Source of the DNA: Budorcas taxicolor
Lineage: Eukaryota > Chordata > Mammalia > Artiodactyla > Bovidae
DNA length: 64,000 bases
NCBI RefSeq assembly: GCF_023091745.1
Contig: NC_068934.1
Span: forward strand, 11,238,434-11,302,433
Direction of reading: 5' to 3'
A program made the position numbers and the translations under genes. The notes beneath the pieces are model-generated. The model was not told where the DNA came from and did no database searches. It saw only the letters and a list, made by a program, of their open reading frames with translations. Positions 63,897 to 64,000 of the stretch are shown here, one piece after another. Within the stretch, counting starts at the first letter, position 1. Each line of letters opens with the position of its first letter.

Positions 63897-64000
63897 GGAA
63901 TTAAAATGTTTACTTATTACCAAATTCCCCTCATTTTTATAGTTTTACAGTCTGTGGGCAGAGCACCCCTGCGTTTGAGTCATGCCAGCTTCTTCTCCTG

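Overview
The window is nuclear DNA from a pecoran ruminant, most likely a bovid such as cattle. The evidence is its repeat content. Bov-tA and Bov-A2 type SINEs, BovB (RTE) LINEs, a cetartiodactyl CHR-type tRNA-derived SINE and ruminant L1 (L1-BT like) 3' ends are spread through the whole 64 kb, over a background of older mammalian repeats (MIR, L2, MER5A, older L1). Species cannot be fixed by eye. I find no supportable cellular protein-coding gene, exon chain, tRNA, rRNA, CpG island or CRISPR array. The sequence is CpG-poor, AT-rich, and reads as an intergenic region or the inside of a very large intron. All longer open frames that have a recognisable identity are decayed BovB reverse-transcriptase ORF or translated SINE.

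Layout. 1-7.3 kb: L1-BT 3' end at the left edge, then MIR, L2 and three Bov-tA copies in unassigned DNA. 7.3-9.86 kb: the largest element, a 5'-truncated antisense BovB whose ORF (endonuclease to RT, YADD visible) is broken into frames. 10-18 kb: L2, L1 and Bov-tA, an old repeat carrying two young insertions (14.5-15.3 kb), MER5A and an 81-bp mariner-type palindromic MITE. 18-31 kb: BovB 3' ends, long L2 tracts, a MIR split by an L1-BT insertion, and a 62-bp tandem duplication. 31-43 kb: SINEs, diverged local direct repeats, a CHR SINE containing another SINE, an ATTA-rich unassigned block (37.9-38.5 kb), a microsatellite cluster and antisense L1. 43-48 kb: a 2.2-kb antisense L1 split by BovB, then old LTR-like or LINE-like remnants. 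49-56 kb: two Bov-A2-like dimers, each inside an older repeat, several SINEs with clear target-site duplications, MER5A, and an L1 that is both split by a SINE and internally duplicated. 56-64 kb: MIRs, a candidate inverted-repeat DNA element, another CHR SINE, two sense BovB 3' ends, a long (GA)n and a Bov-A2-like dimer.

No genes act together here. What the window records well is insertion order: L2, MIR and old repeats first, then older L1 and CHR SINE, then L1-BT, BovB and Bov-tA/Bov-A2, with several junctions readable to the base from duplicated target sites. I see no sign of an undescribed biological system. The most interesting leads are the ATTA-rich block, three local pairs of diverged direct repeats that match no family I can name, and the nested insertions. 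Family names are from recognition of consensus motifs and were not checked with RepeatMasker.
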